A DNA stretch of 64,000 nucleotides from the NCBI RefSeq assembly GCF_000428845.1, contig NZ_AUAS01000005.1:434001-498000 (forward strand), given 5' to 3'. Numbering within the stretch: position 1 is the first letter of the stretch; each line of letters begins with the position of its first letter. This DNA is from Dyadobacter alkalitolerans DSM 23607. Its GTDB lineage: Bacteria > Bacteroidota > Bacteroidia > Cytophagales > Spirosomataceae. A model generated the notes under the pieces. That model searched no databases. It had not been told where the DNA came from and saw only the letters and a program-made list of their open reading frames with translations. A program made the position numbers and the translations under genes. Shown here piece after piece: positions 1 to 9,491 of the stretch.

Positions 1-1158
1 GAAGACGGAACGCTGCTATATATTGGAATTAAAGATGGCGAATCTGTTCCTGTTGACGGCATTATCGCGGTTATCGGTGAAGAGGGCGCTAATGTGGAAG
101 CATTGCTGGCCCGTGAAAACGGTGAAGGTGGTGCGGAAGTTGAAAACATTGATGCAACCGACGAAGGCAAAGCGGCTCCTGCTGCTGAATCGGGTTCAAA
201 TGGCGTCGACAAAACGGTTTCTGTTGCTGATTCAGGTGACAGGATCAAGGCTTCACCATTGGCTAAACGTCTGGCAGACGAAAAAGGAATTGATCTGAGC
301 CAGGTTGGCGGCAGTGGTGACAACGGTCGCATCGTGAAACGCGATGTGGATGAGTTCAAACCTGCTGCGGCAGCCGCTGCTGCAAAAACAGAAGCGCCTG
401 CTCAGGCGGCATCTGCGCCAGCTCCCGCTGCGAAAGCGGAACAGCCTGCTACTGCTTCGAACGCCCCTGCATCCGGCGACTTTACGGACACTCCTATCTC
501 GCAAATGCGTAAAACCATTGCCCGCAGATTGAGCGACAGCTTGTTCACCGCGCCGCATTTCTATGTGACAATGGAAATTAACATGGATAAGGCCATGGCA
601 TTGCGTCCGCAATTGAACGAGGTGAGCCCTGCTAAGATCTCATTCAATGATATGGTGATCAAAGCTTGCGCAGTGGCGTTGAAACAACATCCTGCCGTTA
701 ACTCAGCTTGGTTAGGGGATAAAATCAGAAGATACAATTACGTAAATATCGGCGTTGCCGTGGCGGTTGACGAAGGTCTGCTCGTTCCGGTGATCCGCGA
801 TGCTGACAAGAAAACATTGTCGACAATTTCCGGCGAAGTGAAAGATCTTGCCGGTAAAGCGAAAGACAAAAAGTTGCAGCCTAAGGACTGGGAAGGAAAT
901 ACATTCTCGATCTCAAACCTGGGCATGTTCGGTGTAGATGAATTTACAGCGATCATTAACCCGCCGGATTCCTGCATCCTGGCCATCGGCGCGATCAAGA
1001 AAGTAGCAGCTTTCAAAGAAGATGGAACGGTTTACCCGCAAAACATCATGAAAGTAACTCTCTCTGCTGACCACCGCGTAGTAGACGGAGCACTAGGCGC
1101 TCAGTTCTTGTTAACCGTGAAAAAGCTGCTTGAAGAGCCGATGAGTATGTTGGTATAG
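1..1158 (+). CDS. Dihydrolipoamide acetyltransferase E2 of the pyruvate dehydrogenase complex, C-terminal part
   Basis: The reading frame is open from the first base, so the 5' end lies outside the window. Residues 1-38 look like the end of a lipoyl domain. Residues about 81-118 (RIKASPLAKRLADEKG) form a peripheral subunit-binding domain that would dock E1 or E3. An Ala/Pro/Lys-rich flexible linker follows. The acyltransferase core starts near residue 160 (PISQMRKTIARRL) and ends with the catalytic D357-H358-R359 and D362-G363 motif. The enzyme transfers the acetyl group from lipoamide to CoA in the cytoplasm. The linker composition and core fit pyruvate dehydrogenase E2 best; another 2-oxoacid dehydrogenase E2 is possible but less likely. 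Confidence 0.93.
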   Translation, partial: EDGTLLYIGIKDGESVPVDGIIAVIGEEGANVEALLARENGEGGAEVENIDATDEGKAAPAAESGSNGVDKTVSVADSGDRIKASPLAKRLADEKGIDLSQVGGSGDNGRIVKRDVDEFKPAAAAAAAKTEAPAQAASAPAPAAKAEQPATASNAPASGDFTDTPISQMRKTIARRLSDSLFTAPHFYVTMEINMDKAMALRPQLNEVSPAKISFNDMVIKACAVALKQHPAVNSAWLGDKIRRYNYVNIGVAVAVDEGLLVPVIRDADKKTLSTISGEVKDLAGKAKDKKLQPKDWEGNTFSISNLGMFGVDEFTAIINPPDSCILAIGAIKKVAAFKEDGTVYPQNIMKVTLSADHRVVDGALGAQFLLTVKKLLEEPMSMLV

Positions 1159-1190
1159 CATTTTATTTATCATTTAGACAAAAACACACT

Positions 1191-1727
1191 ATGAATGCAG
1201 ACAGAAGATTAGATCAATTGGAGCCGGTTATTTCCGAGTTACTCATAAGGCAGGACAGGACGGATAAGAAGGTTGATAATTTAACCGCTATCGTGTTAAG
1301 AATCAACGAAGTTGTTGAAAAGCAGAATGACAATGTTTCCTTCTTGTTAAAAAATCAACTTCAAATGTCCGGTCGTATTGAGAAGATCGAAGTGCGACTT
1401 GACAAGATTGAAGTGAGGCTGGACAAAATGGATAGTCGTTTCGACAACATGGAAGTGAGGCTGGACAAAATGGATAATCGTTTCGAAAACGTGGAAATGA
1501 GGCTTGACAAAATGGATAATCGTTTCGAAAACGTGGAAATGAGGCTTGACAAAATGGATAGTCGTTTCGAAAACATGGAAATAAGGCTAGACAAAATGGA
1601 TAGTCGTTTCGAGAACGTGGAAATGAGGCTGGACAAAATGGATGGAAGGTTTGACAAGATGGAGGACAAATTTGACGAGATGGCTGAAACTCAGAAATCG
1701 ATTCTATCTATTCTGTTGTCGAAGTGA
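1191..1727 (+). CDS. Coiled-coil protein with tandem 14-residue repeats
   Basis: A 178-residue protein starting 32 bases after the E2 stop on the same strand. It has no signal peptide. From about residue 60 to 160 it consists of repeats of the type RLDKMDxRFENVE, 14 residues each (two heptads), so a long charged coiled coil is predicted. The DNA repeats are 42 bp, and two neighbouring copies are almost identical, which indicates recent duplication. I do not recognise a named family and no catalytic motif is visible. A structural or tethering role would be inference. A terminator follows the gene. Confidence 0.75.
   Translation: MNADRRLDQLEPVISELLIRQDRTDKKVDNLTAIVLRINEVVEKQNDNVSFLLKNQLQMSGRIEKIEVRLDKIEVRLDKMDSRFDNMEVRLDKMDNRFENVEMRLDKMDNRFENVEMRLDKMDSRFENMEIRLDKMDSRFENVEMRLDKMDGRFDKMEDKFDEMAETQKSILSILLSK
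1383..1668 (+). repeat. 42-bp tandem repeat inside the coiled-coil gene
   Basis: About six copies of a 42-bp unit that includes the block ggctggacaaaatggatag. Every copy keeps the reading frame. Neighbouring copies around 1480-1565 are nearly identical and outer copies are more diverged. Copy number could vary between strains without frameshifting the gene. Confidence 0.85.
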
Positions 1728-1756
1728 AGTTGATTGAGAATATTACGAGAATGTAC

Positions 1757-1792
1757 AAAGTGTCAGGTTTTCCGACCTGGCACTTTTGTTTT
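1757..1792 (+). terminator. Rho-independent terminator after the coiled-coil gene
   Basis: The arms aaagtg-t-caggt and acctg-g-cacttt pair around a six-base loop, and the second arm runs into the T-rich tract ttttgtttt. It separates the E2/coiled-coil unit from hslV. Confidence 0.8.
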
Positions 1793-1827
1793 GTGAGGGG
1801 TCTTACGAATTAGTATAAAATCAATTT

Positions 1828-2367
1828 ATGGAAAAAATACATGCTACCACCGTCTTGGGGGTGCTTCATAACGGAACAGTTTCCCTGGGCGCGGATGGCC
1901 AGGCGACAATGGGTAATACAGTTGCTAAAAGCAATGTAAAAAAGATCCGGACGCTAATGGGCGGAAAGATCCTCGTGGGCTTTGCGGGATCCACAGCAGA
2001 TGCTTTTACGCTTCTTGAAAAATTCGAAGAAAAGTTGAATGCATACGGCGGCAATATGAAACGCGCTGCTATCGAGCTTGCGAAAGATTGGCGAACAGAT
2101 CGTTATCTCCGCAAGTTGGAGGCCATGATGATTACGGCCAACAAAGAGGAAATCCTGGTCATTTCCGGCACAGGTGATGTGCTTGAACCTGAAAATGGCA
2201 TTGCAGCCATCGGATCTGGCGGGAATTATGCGTTGTCGGCCGCGCAAGCTTTGAAAAAACATGCAGGACACCTTACTGCGGAAGAGATGGTGCGCGAAGG
2301 ATTGACGGTTGCAGCGGACCTCTGCATTTACACAAATCACAACCTGGTGATCGAAAAAGTCCAGTAG
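1828..2367 (+). CDS. hslV: ATP-dependent protease peptidase subunit HslV
   Basis: A 179-residue protein of normal family length. The N-terminus [12 protein letters not shown] contains the threonine pair seen in HslV, and processing before T7 would expose the catalytic N-terminal threonine. The block [15 protein letters not shown] and the downstream NVKKIRTL are characteristic. HslV forms the double hexameric peptidase chamber that works with the HslU ATPase in the cytoplasm. No hslU gene is in this window. The gene converges with the next gene on the other strand with only two bases between the stop codons. Confidence 0.96.
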   Translation: MEKIHATTVLGVLHNGTVSLGADGQATMGNTVAKSNVKKIRTLMGGKILVGFAGSTADAFTLLEKFEEKLNAYGGNMKRAAIELAKDWRTDRYLRKLEAMMITANKEEILVISGTGDVLEPENGIAAIGSGGNYALSAAQALKKHAGHLTAEEMVREGLTVAADLCIYTNHNLVIEKVQ

Positions 2368-2369
2368 GA

Positions 2370-3842
2370 TTATAGTTCAGCCATTAATGTCATGATTTTC
2401 ACCAGTGAATCGGAAATCATGCGGTTGCTGCCCGGCATGTATTTGTGGGCGATGATTGAAAAGCTTAGCAAGGATCCTGATTTGGAAGTGACATAACCGG
2501 CATAAGCGCGGGTTCCTTCAATGGACCCGCTCTTAACATGCATATTCCCAGCGGCTTTCGTGCCCTTACCAAGGTTTCGGACGGTGCCATTCAAGCCGAG
2601 TACTGCAATGCTTTTGTAAAAATCATTGAAGGTGGCATCTTTGTTAGCTGCGTTCAGAATGTCTGTCAGGCTGTGGGTTGTGATGGAGCCGGACGGTGAC
2701 AGACCACTGCCGTCTTTGATATAAAATCCCCTTAAATCCGCTCCTTTACCCGACCAGTAAGCCGTAATGGCCTTGGCTGCATCATCAAATGCTGCGTTTC
2801 CGGCAAGTCGTTTCCCGGCTTGCTTGAAAAGTGCGTCGGCGTACAAGTTAACGCTCCAAAAATTAGTTTGCTGGCAAAGATCGCGCAACGGCGGTGACTC
2901 GTATTTGTCCAGCACAACCTTCGGGTTGGCAGACGCGCCGGGCATTCCGGGTTGCGGCACTTTGTTCTCTCCTATCCCGATCGCGGCATTTAACAGACTA
3001 TTTTTTAACGCAAAAGCCACATATTCAGCTGCATTGGGGATCGAGCCTTTCACTGTAAACACTGCTGGGCCGGCAGGAATTGTGCCTGTTAGAACCACCG
3101 CATTGCCCAGCGGACTGCTGTAAACAATGGTCTTATCGCCAGAGCCTTTCTCACCCGTCGTGACCTTATTGACGAATGTCAGGTAAGGAATGGCTGGCTC
3201 GATGCCAACAAATGTGGTGGGATCGCCAAAGTCGGCGCCGGGCTTGAATTTAATTTTGTACAAATTTTCGTTGAAATTCAATCCTGAAACACCCGCGCCA
3301 TAATAATTCCCCAGATCCCCCCAGATCCAGGTGCTGGCAACGGTTTCCGCATCGAAGAAGGAGGCATCGGGTATAATACTGCCTTTGATATACCGGATCC
3401 CCGTTTTCTTAACTGCTGCGGCCCAACGGTTAATGAGCTCATTTGCTGTGGGATAACCCTTGAACCGTTCACTTCCCAGCGACGGATCGCCGGTTCCGTG
3501 AATGTATACATTACCGATTAATGTGTCGTTTCTGATGACCCCGTCGTGTTCCAGATATGTTTGAAATTTAAAATCACCACCAAAAACGGCCAGCGCCGTG
3601 GCTGTTGAGACTAATTTTAACGTGGAAGCGGATGGTAGGGAACGTTCTGAATTTAATGCGAAGACATTTGAGGCATCCTTTACTTTTTTTACACTCACGG
3701 AAAGGGAACCGCTCCGCATCAATTCGCTGTTTTCGAGTTCCAGCACGGCATCGCGGAGGTTATTGAGCGCGGTGCTGTCTATATTTTGAGCATTGACAGT
3801 TAAACAGAAAAAAAGAAAAAACAAAAACAGGCCGGATTTCAT
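2370..3842 (-). CDS. dacB: D-alanyl-D-alanine carboxypeptidase/endopeptidase, PBP4 (DacB) family
   Basis: A 490-residue protein with an N-terminal signal peptide (MKSGLFLFFLFFCLTVNAQ), so it acts in the periplasm. The three penicillin-binding active-site motifs are present: S73-T-L-K76 (nucleophile SxxK), SVN near residue 330 (SxN) and KSG near residue 436 (KTG equivalent). The long insert between the first two motifs is typical of the PBP4/peptidase S13 class. The enzyme trims or cleaves peptidoglycan stem peptides. It is divergent from the beta-CASP gene at 3963. Confidence 0.93.
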   Translation of the reverse strand: MKSGLFLFFLFFCLTVNAQNIDSTALNNLRDAVLELENSELMRSGSLSVSVKKVKDASNVFALNSERSLPSASTLKLVSTATALAVFGGDFKFQTYLEHDGVIRNDTLIGNVYIHGTGDPSLGSERFKGYPTANELINRWAAAVKKTGIRYIKGSIIPDASFFDAETVASTWIWGDLGNYYGAGVSGLNFNENLYKIKFKPGADFGDPTTFVGIEPAIPYLTFVNKVTTGEKGSGDKTIVYSSPLGNAVVLTGTIPAGPAVFTVKGSIPNAAEYVAFALKNSLLNAAIGIGENKVPQPGMPGASANPKVVLDKYESPPLRDLCQQTNFWSVNLYADALFKQAGKRLAGNAAFDDAAKAITAYWSGKGADLRGFYIKDGSGLSPSGSITTHSLTDILNAANKDATFNDFYKSIAVLGLNGTVRNLGKGTKAAGNMHVKSGSIEGTRAYAGYVTSKSGSLLSFSIIAHKYMPGSNRMISDSLVKIMTLMAEL

Positions 3843-3930
3843 ATTAGTTTAGCAGGGTGACTTTCGCACAGAAAGAGAAGATACCAAATCTAAACTAGTA
3901 AGTAATCTCCAAATCTCAGCCGGTTTTTGG

Positions 3931-3938
3931 TACTTTTG
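3931..3938 (+). promoter_or_regulatory. Candidate Bacteroidota -7 box for the beta-CASP gene
   Basis: The octamer tacttttg matches the TAnnTTTG -7 consensus of the Bacteroidota primary sigma factor and lies 25 bases before the start codon at 3963. No convincing -33 TTTG is seen at the right distance. Confidence 0.5.
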
Positions 3939-3962
3939 TAAGATACACCCCATTTCCAACGT

Positions 3963-5387
3963 ATGAAATTGACATTTTGGGGAGCTGCGCAGCAGGTGAC
4001 AGGTAGCATGTTTCTTTTAGAGACAGATGATTACCGAATTTTAATTGACTGCGGCTCTGACTTTGATTTAGACGAGATCGGTAGAAAAACCAGGTATGAA
4101 GAGCAAAAAAGTGTATTCCCATTTGATGCGAGTTTAATCAATACAGTACTTTTAACACACGCTCACATTGACCACTCCGGCAACATTCCGAATCTGTATA
4201 AATACGGATTTGAAGGAAGGGTTGTTTGTACTGAGCCTACCCTAGCGCTCACTTCGCTGCTTTTGCGGGACGCTGCCAACCTGCATCAGAAACGCCTGAA
4301 TGCACGCATGAACGGTTCTTCCAAAAAACGAGGCAAGAAAAAGAAGGAAGTTCCGATGGATTATTTCGTTGAAAAAAACGTAAATGAGGCATTGGATAAC
4401 TTTGTGCCGGTCGCTTTTGGCCAGCGCTATCGCATTGCGGATAATGTAACCATCGTTTTCTACGCGGCCGGGCATTTGCTGGGCGCCGCGCATATTGTGC
4501 TGGAAGTTTATGAAGATGGCGAGAAAAAGCGGATCTGCTTTTCGGGTGACATTGGCCGGAGCAATTATCCGTTGCTGATCGATCCCCAGGAAATTCCACA
4601 GGTTGATTATCTTATTTGCGAATCCACTTACGGAAACCGCCTGCATGAGGACCAGGGATCGCCCGTGGAAGCATTGGCAGATGTGATCAAACGAACTTGC
4701 ATTGATATTCCGGGCAGGTTAATCATTCCTTCGTTCAGTGTGGGCCGCACGCAAGCGCTGCTTTATACATTGAATAAGATCTACATGGATCATTCATTTC
4801 CCAATCTGAAAGTGTTTTCCGACAGTCCGCTCGCACATAGCAGCACGAAAGTGTACCAGCGCCACGTGCGCTTGCTGAATAAGGAAGCACGCACTTTCCA
4901 GGATGATAATGATATGCTTTTTGATTTCGACAACCTTATCTATCTCGAAAGCTCGGATGCAAGCAAGGCTGTTTCCAACTACAATGAACCGTGCATTATT
5001 ATTTCATCTTCAGGAATGGTTCAGGGAGGTCGCGTTGAGCAGCACGTGGAGGCGAATATTGGCAATCCATATGCTACGATCCTCATGATCGGATATGCCT
5101 CTGAGGGAACATTGGGATGGCGGCTTCTGAATGGACAGGACACAATTTCAATTCGTGGAAAGCAGTTGCCCGTCTTGGCTAATATTGAAAAAATTGACGT
5201 ATTTAGCGGCCACGGAGATCAGAATGACTTATTGAAATTCATCAAATTACAAGATCCGGAAAAGTTGAAAGGCATTTTCCTCGTGCACGGAGAACAGCAA
5301 AGCATGACTGATTTCCAAAATAAAATTCAAGAAAACGGCTATAAATCGGTAGAAATACCATTGAGGGGACGCACTTACGAACTTTAA
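3963..5387 (+). CDS. Metallo-beta-lactamase fold RNA-processing exonuclease, beta-CASP family
   Basis: A 474-residue cytoplasmic protein. The zinc-binding motif H66-A-H68-I-D70-H71 identifies the metallo-beta-lactamase fold. The middle carries a beta-CASP domain ([15 protein letters not shown], then SDSPLA), and the C-terminus has the RMMBL block ([11 protein letters not shown] and LVHGE). The family includes CPSF73-like and YSH1-like RNA nucleases. Bacterial members are inferred to process or degrade RNA. An insert rich in Lys and Arg near residues 115-125 ([11 protein letters not shown]) could contact nucleic acid. The gene is monocistronic or read together with accA, 34 bases downstream. 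Confidence 0.9.
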   Translation: MKLTFWGAAQQVTGSMFLLETDDYRILIDCGSDFDLDEIGRKTRYEEQKSVFPFDASLINTVLLTHAHIDHSGNIPNLYKYGFEGRVVCTEPTLALTSLLLRDAANLHQKRLNARMNGSSKKRGKKKKEVPMDYFVEKNVNEALDNFVPVAFGQRYRIADNVTIVFYAAGHLLGAAHIVLEVYEDGEKKRICFSGDIGRSNYPLLIDPQEIPQVDYLICESTYGNRLHEDQGSPVEALADVIKRTCIDIPGRLIIPSFSVGRTQALLYTLNKIYMDHSFPNLKVFSDSPLAHSSTKVYQRHVRLLNKEARTFQDDNDMLFDFDNLIYLESSDASKAVSNYNEPCIIISSSGMVQGGRVEQHVEANIGNPYATILMIGYASEGTLGWRLLNGQDTISIRGKQLPVLANIEKIDVFSGHGDQNDLLKFIKLQDPEKLKGIFLVHGEQQSMTDFQNKIQENGYKSVEIPLRGRTYEL

Positions 5388-5421
5388 GCTGTCCTGCTGC
5401 CAGACAAACAAGAACCTGAAT

Positions 5422-6375
5422 ATGAGAACATACCTGGATTTCGAAAAACCTATGGCCGAGCTCGAACGCAAGCTCGAAGAAATGAAAACACTGGCGCAGA
5501 ACAATAATGTGGATTTTTCCGGCGCCATTTCCTTATTGGAAAACAATATAACAGATCTTCGAAATGAAATATTTGAGAACCTTACGCGCTGGCAACGTGT
5601 ACAGCTCTCGCGCCATCCGGACCGTCCATATACGCTCGATTACATTGAGCTGATCTGTGACGAGTTCATCGAATTGCATGGTGACCGCCAGGTTCGGGAT
5701 GATCCGGCTATTATTGGCGGGCTTGCCAATGTAGGCGGACAGTCTTTCATGCTCATAGGACAACAAAAAGGCCGGAATACGAAACAGAGGCAGCACCGGA
5801 ACTTCGGTATGCCCAATCCGGAAGGCTATCGTAAGGCATTGCGCCTGATGAAACTGGCTGAAAAATTCAATAAACCTATTGTTACACTTATCGACACTCC
5901 GGGCGCATTTCCTGGTATGGAGGCTGAGGAACGTGGTCAGGGTGAGGCCATTGCGCGTAACCTGAAAGAAATGTTCATGCTGAAAGTGCCGGTAATATGC
6001 ATCGTAATCGGCGAAGGCGCTTCTGGTGGTGCACTAGGAATTGCCATCGGCGACCGTGTTTTAATGTTGGAAAATACCTGGTACTCAGTAATTTCCCCTG
6101 AAAACTGTTCAGCGATCCTGTGGAGAAGCTGGGATTTCAAAGAGCAGGCAGCCGAAGCGATGAAAATCACGGCTAAGGATATGAAAAAGAACGGGTTGAT
6201 CGACGGCATTATTCCCGAACCATTGGGCGGAGCTCATTTAGATCACAACTGGATGGCCGAGAAGTTGAAAATGGTTATCCTGGAAAACATTAATGAACTC
6301 GCTGCGATAGAGCACCAGGACAGGATTGACCAGCGCATTGAGAAATTCTGTGCAATGGGTGTAGTTGTTGAATAA
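5422..6375 (+). CDS. accA: Acetyl-CoA carboxylase carboxyltransferase subunit alpha
   Basis: A 317-residue protein of the expected length. The N-terminal segment has the helical region typical of AccA, and the block [16 protein letters not shown] followed by LHGDR is highly conserved. The core motifs TPGAFPG and [10 protein letters not shown] form the crotonase-like carboxyltransferase site. With AccD it transfers the carboxyl group from biotin to acetyl-CoA to give malonyl-CoA for fatty acid synthesis. accD is not in this window. It is followed 8 bases later by a HAD phosphatase on the same strand. Confidence 0.96.
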   Translation: MRTYLDFEKPMAELERKLEEMKTLAQNNNVDFSGAISLLENNITDLRNEIFENLTRWQRVQLSRHPDRPYTLDYIELICDEFIELHGDRQVRDDPAIIGGLANVGGQSFMLIGQQKGRNTKQRQHRNFGMPNPEGYRKALRLMKLAEKFNKPIVTLIDTPGAFPGMEAEERGQGEAIARNLKEMFMLKVPVICIVIGEGASGGALGIAIGDRVLMLENTWYSVISPENCSAILWRSWDFKEQAAEAMKITAKDMKKNGLIDGIIPEPLGGAHLDHNWMAEKLKMVILENINELAAIEHQDRIDQRIEKFCAMGVVVE

Positions 6376-6383
6376 CCGGAACA

Positions 6384-7019
6384 ATGAAGAATAGCAAGAT
6401 AAAGAATATCATTTTTGACCTGGGCGACGTAATTCTGAACATTGATGTGCCCGTTGCGTCAAAATCGTTTGCAGAACTAAGTGGCAGGGAACAAGCTGAA
6501 ATCCTTGAACTATTCAGCAAAAATGCGCTCTTCCGGCAGTTCGAAACGGGCGAACTGGACGAAATGGGTTTTCGCAACTATGTTCGGAAAATTCTGGAAT
6601 TCTCCGATCTTTCCGACGAAGCCATTGATACAGCCTGGAACAGTCTGCTGCTCGATCTTCCTCCGGAGCGCGTGGAGCTGATTCAAAACCTTTCTAAAAA
6701 TTATAGACTTTTCTTGCTGAGCAACACGAGCTCCATCCACATTACACAGGTTAACAAAATTCTGGAAGCATCAACCGGCGTTAAAAAGCTGGATGATCTT
6801 TTCGAAACCGTTTTCCTATCTTATGAAATGGGGCTAATGAAGCCAGACCCGCGGATTTATCAAAAAGTGTTGGAACAGGCAGGTCTTAAAGCGGAAGAAA
6901 CCCTTTTCCTGGACGATAACCGGGACAACATTGAAGCGGCGTCAAAATTAGGAATTGACACCATTCACGTCCAGAAACCAGTAACCATTTTGGAATATCT
7001 TAAAGACTATGCAGTCTAA
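6384..7019 (+). CDS. HAD family hydrolase (phosphatase, IA-like)
   Basis: A 211-residue cytoplasmic protein. HAD motif I is IIFDLGD with D12 as the expected nucleophile. Motif II is LLSNTSSIH, motif III includes the lysine in MGLMKPDPRIY, and motif IV is FLDDNRDNI. The alpha-helical cap between motifs I and II fits subfamily IA. Proteins with this exact pattern dephosphorylate small sugar phosphates or nucleotides; the true substrate cannot be read from the sequence. It lies 8 bases after accA, and its last 11 bases overlap the start of the site-2 protease, so the three are probably co-transcribed. Confidence 0.88.
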   Translation: MKNSKIKNIIFDLGDVILNIDVPVASKSFAELSGREQAEILELFSKNALFRQFETGELDEMGFRNYVRKILEFSDLSDEAIDTAWNSLLLDLPPERVELIQNLSKNYRLFLLSNTSSIHITQVNKILEASTGVKKLDDLFETVFLSYEMGLMKPDPRIYQKVLEQAGLKAEETLFLDDNRDNIEAASKLGIDTIHVQKPVTILEYLKDYAV

Positions 7020-8211
7020 CACACGCACTTACATCATTCAGGCCGTTCTTTTCATTCTGACGATCATTACCACCACAATGGCTGGCGCTGAATGGATTTA
7101 CGGCAACATTTTTGCTTTCGTTTACGACTTCGCTTATTTTCTCATGGGCAGCGGGGCTGAAAAGCCGGTCACCGATGAAACCGTTAAATTTCTCGGTTGG
7201 GCTGAATTTAAGCATGGCTTCCAATTTTCCATCCCATTTCTGGCGATCCTGACCATTCATGAGTTCGGCCATTATTTCGTCGCCAAAATGCATCGCGTGA
7301 AAGTTACGCTCCCCTACTACATTCCGCTTTGGTTTGGTATTTCAAATAGTATCGGAACAATGGGCGCATTTATTCGCATTAAATCCGTTGTCCGTTCACG
7401 CTTAAAGTTCTTCGATATCGGCATAGCTGGTCCGCTGGCCGGTTTCATTGCTGCTTTGGTGGTTCTCTGGTATGGCTTTACCCATTTGCCGCCGCCGGAA
7501 TACATTTTTTCCATACATCCTGAATACGCGCGGTTTGGTTTGAGTTACCCGCAATTCGCTTATGAAAATGCGTCAGGTAACATTGCATTGGGCGATAACA
7601 TTCTATTCTGGATGTTCAAAACCTACATTGCAGATCCGGCGCGCTTGCCGCATGCCTACGAAATGATCCACTATCCGTACATTTTCGCGGGTTATCTGGC
7701 TCTTTTCTTTACTTCGCTGAACCTTATTCCAATCGGTCAGCTGGATGGCGGGCACATTCTTTATGGCTTAATTGGCAAGAAAAAATTTGATATCATTGCG
7801 CCGATCCTTTTCGGATTGTTCGCTTTTTATGCTGGTTTGGGTCTTTTTACGGCCGAGTCGTTTGCAACAGGAAGCAATGCTGTTTTCTACGAGCGTTTCT
7901 TCTATCTGGCCATCTACATTTATTTCCTCTATATCTGTTTCAAAAGGGCCAGCGATAGTCCCATGACGGGCCTGATGTTGAGCCTGATCGTAGTAGTCGG
8001 GCAATTCGCCGTATCCTACATTCGCCCTGACTGGCAAGGTTCCACCGGTTTCCTGCCATTCATTTTCATCCTGGGCCGCTTCCTCGGCATACGCCACCCC
8101 GACACCGACGAGAACGAACCCCTCGACGCCCCACGTATCATCCTCGGCATCTGCGCATTAATCATCTTCATCATCTCATTCAGCCCAACTCCGTTTATAC
8201 TGATTGAGTAG
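7009..8211 (+). CDS. Site-2 protease family membrane metalloprotease
   Basis: A 400-residue integral membrane protein with many hydrophobic segments. The zinc site is H84-E85-F-G-H88 within a transmembrane helix, and the third ligand is in LDGGH (D246). This is the M50 arrangement for cleavage of substrates inside the membrane. The segment between the first and second helix contains an exposed loop. Such proteins release membrane-anchored regulators or process signal peptides; the target is unknown. The start codon overlaps the upstream HAD gene by 11 bases. Confidence 0.9.
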   Translation: MQSNTRTYIIQAVLFILTIITTTMAGAEWIYGNIFAFVYDFAYFLMGSGAEKPVTDETVKFLGWAEFKHGFQFSIPFLAILTIHEFGHYFVAKMHRVKVTLPYYIPLWFGISNSIGTMGAFIRIKSVVRSRLKFFDIGIAGPLAGFIAALVVLWYGFTHLPPPEYIFSIHPEYARFGLSYPQFAYENASGNIALGDNILFWMFKTYIADPARLPHAYEMIHYPYIFAGYLALFFTSLNLIPIGQLDGGHILYGLIGKKKFDIIAPILFGLFAFYAGLGLFTAESFATGSNAVFYERFFYLAIYIYFLYICFKRASDSPMTGLMLSLIVVVGQFAVSYIRPDWQGSTGFLPFIFILGRFLGIRHPDTDENEPLDAPRIILGICALIIFIISFSPTPFILIE

Positions 8212-8230
8212 TCAAGCGTTGGATCAGGGG

Positions 8231-8361
8231 AATCCTGAGGGATGAAACATTGTGCAGTTTGTCACATCCCTCCGGGATTTGCAAAATACGCACGAATAAC
8301 ATATTGCTACCAGCATTGCATCGCTCCGCGATTTTAATGGTTGTGCAATCCCGGAGGGATG
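8231..8361. repeat. Intergenic element with 15-bp inverted repeat
   Basis: The 15-mer catccctccgggatt at 8265-8279 is repeated exactly in inverted orientation at 8347-8361. A degenerate third copy (aatcctgagggatgaaa) lies at 8231-8247. The 67 bases between the exact arms carry no gene. The element resembles short interspersed repeats found between genes in several Bacteroidota, which is from memory and was not checked against a database. Confidence 0.7.
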
Positions 8362-8428
8362 AAAATCGGTAGCAAAACGAGGGACAATGCGCTTTCAAAT
8401 GAAGAATCAAAATTGCAACTTCACACAT

Positions 8429-9469
8429 ATGAAATCAGTAAACGTTAACCCACCAACCCCCATATTCTCCCGAAGGCAATTCTTTGCTGCTTGCGCCGGC
8501 GTGCCGTTTTTGGGGAAATTTTCTTTTGATGAACCATTTACATATAGTGTCAAAGGAAAAATCAATGTTGCTGATCTTGGCTTGACGCTTATTCATGAGC
8601 ATGTTCTGGTTGATTTTGTTGGGGCGGATGAGGTTACACCGGACCGATGGAATCATGACGAGGTAATCAAAAAAGTCCTTCCGTATCTGCTTGAAATTAA
8701 GGAACGGGGTATTAAAAGTGTTGTCGAATGTACGCCTGCTTACCTGGGAAGGGATGTTCTGTTGCTTCAAAAATTGTCTCAAAAATCTGGATTGAATATC
8801 TTGACGAACACGGGTTACTACGGTGCTTCGAACAACAAATACTTACCCCGATTTGCTTTCACGGAAACCGCAGAACAACTTTCAAAGCGCTGGATTGATG
8901 AATTCAGGAACGGTATTGATGGTACGAACATTAAGCCGGGATTTATTAAAACCAGCGTTAATGCGGGCCCGCTTTCTGAACTTCATCAGAAACTGATCCG
9001 TGCAGCCGCACTTACTCATCTAAAAACGGGATTAACGATCTGTTCTCATACGGGGCCAGCTCTCCCCGCCGCTCAGGAAATTGAAATATTGCAGAAACAT
9101 GGTGTCAGTCCGTCAGCTTTCGTTTGGGTTCACGCCAGCGGAAGCAATGAGGATTTTGAAAAGATCGCGAGAAGTGGTTGCTGGGTGAGTCTGGACGGTG
9201 TTAATGAAGATAATATTGAGAAAATCGCTGCGCTGGTCATATTTTTGAAAGCAAAAGGTTTTATTAAACAAATCCTCCTGTCACACGACGCAGGCTGGTA
9301 TAAACCAGGCGAGCCAAATGGCGGAACATTCAGAGGTTATACCACTATTTCAGACAAGCTTTTACCTCTGTTGAAACAGAAAGGATTCAGCGAGTTCGAT
9401 ACAAAGCAGGTTATGCTCACTAATCCAGCCAATGCATTTACGATCCGTATCCGCAAGGCAAATGCATAA
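8429..9469 (+). CDS. Phosphotriesterase family (amidohydrolase) protein, probably exported
   Basis: I choose the start at 8429 (MKSVNVNPP); an in-frame ATG 42 bases upstream is also possible. The N-terminus carries FSRRQFFAA followed by a hydrophobic stretch, which resembles a Tat signal. The metal-binding motif is H56-E-H58, followed by a lysine in GFIKTSVN that could be carboxylated, then ICSHTGPA and WVHASGS, and a late aspartate in LLSHDAGWY. This order matches the PTE/parathion hydrolase-like amidohydrolases. Members hydrolyse lactones or phosphotriesters; the substrate is unknown. The gene converges with the histidine kinase at 9492. Confidence 0.85.
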   Translation: MKSVNVNPPTPIFSRRQFFAACAGVPFLGKFSFDEPFTYSVKGKINVADLGLTLIHEHVLVDFVGADEVTPDRWNHDEVIKKVLPYLLEIKERGIKSVVECTPAYLGRDVLLLQKLSQKSGLNILTNTGYYGASNNKYLPRFAFTETAEQLSKRWIDEFRNGIDGTNIKPGFIKTSVNAGPLSELHQKLIRAAALTHLKTGLTICSHTGPALPAAQEIEILQKHGVSPSAFVWVHASGSNEDFEKIARSGCWVSLDGVNEDNIEKIAALVIFLKAKGFIKQILLSHDAGWYKPGEPNGGTFRGYTTISDKLLPLLKQKGFSEFDTKQVMLTNPANAFTIRIRKANA

Positions 9470-9491
9470 GCAGCATATTTCAACGGATTTC

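Noticed and set aside
1361..1669. Antisense frame across the 42-bp repeats giving a Ser/Leu-rich protein
   Set aside because: It is the exact shadow of the coiled-coil repeats. Codon choice and the start codon fit only the plus-strand frame.
2767..3123. Plus-strand frame inside the PBP4-like gene
   Set aside because: It lies within a gene with three intact active-site motifs on the other strand and resembles no protein family.
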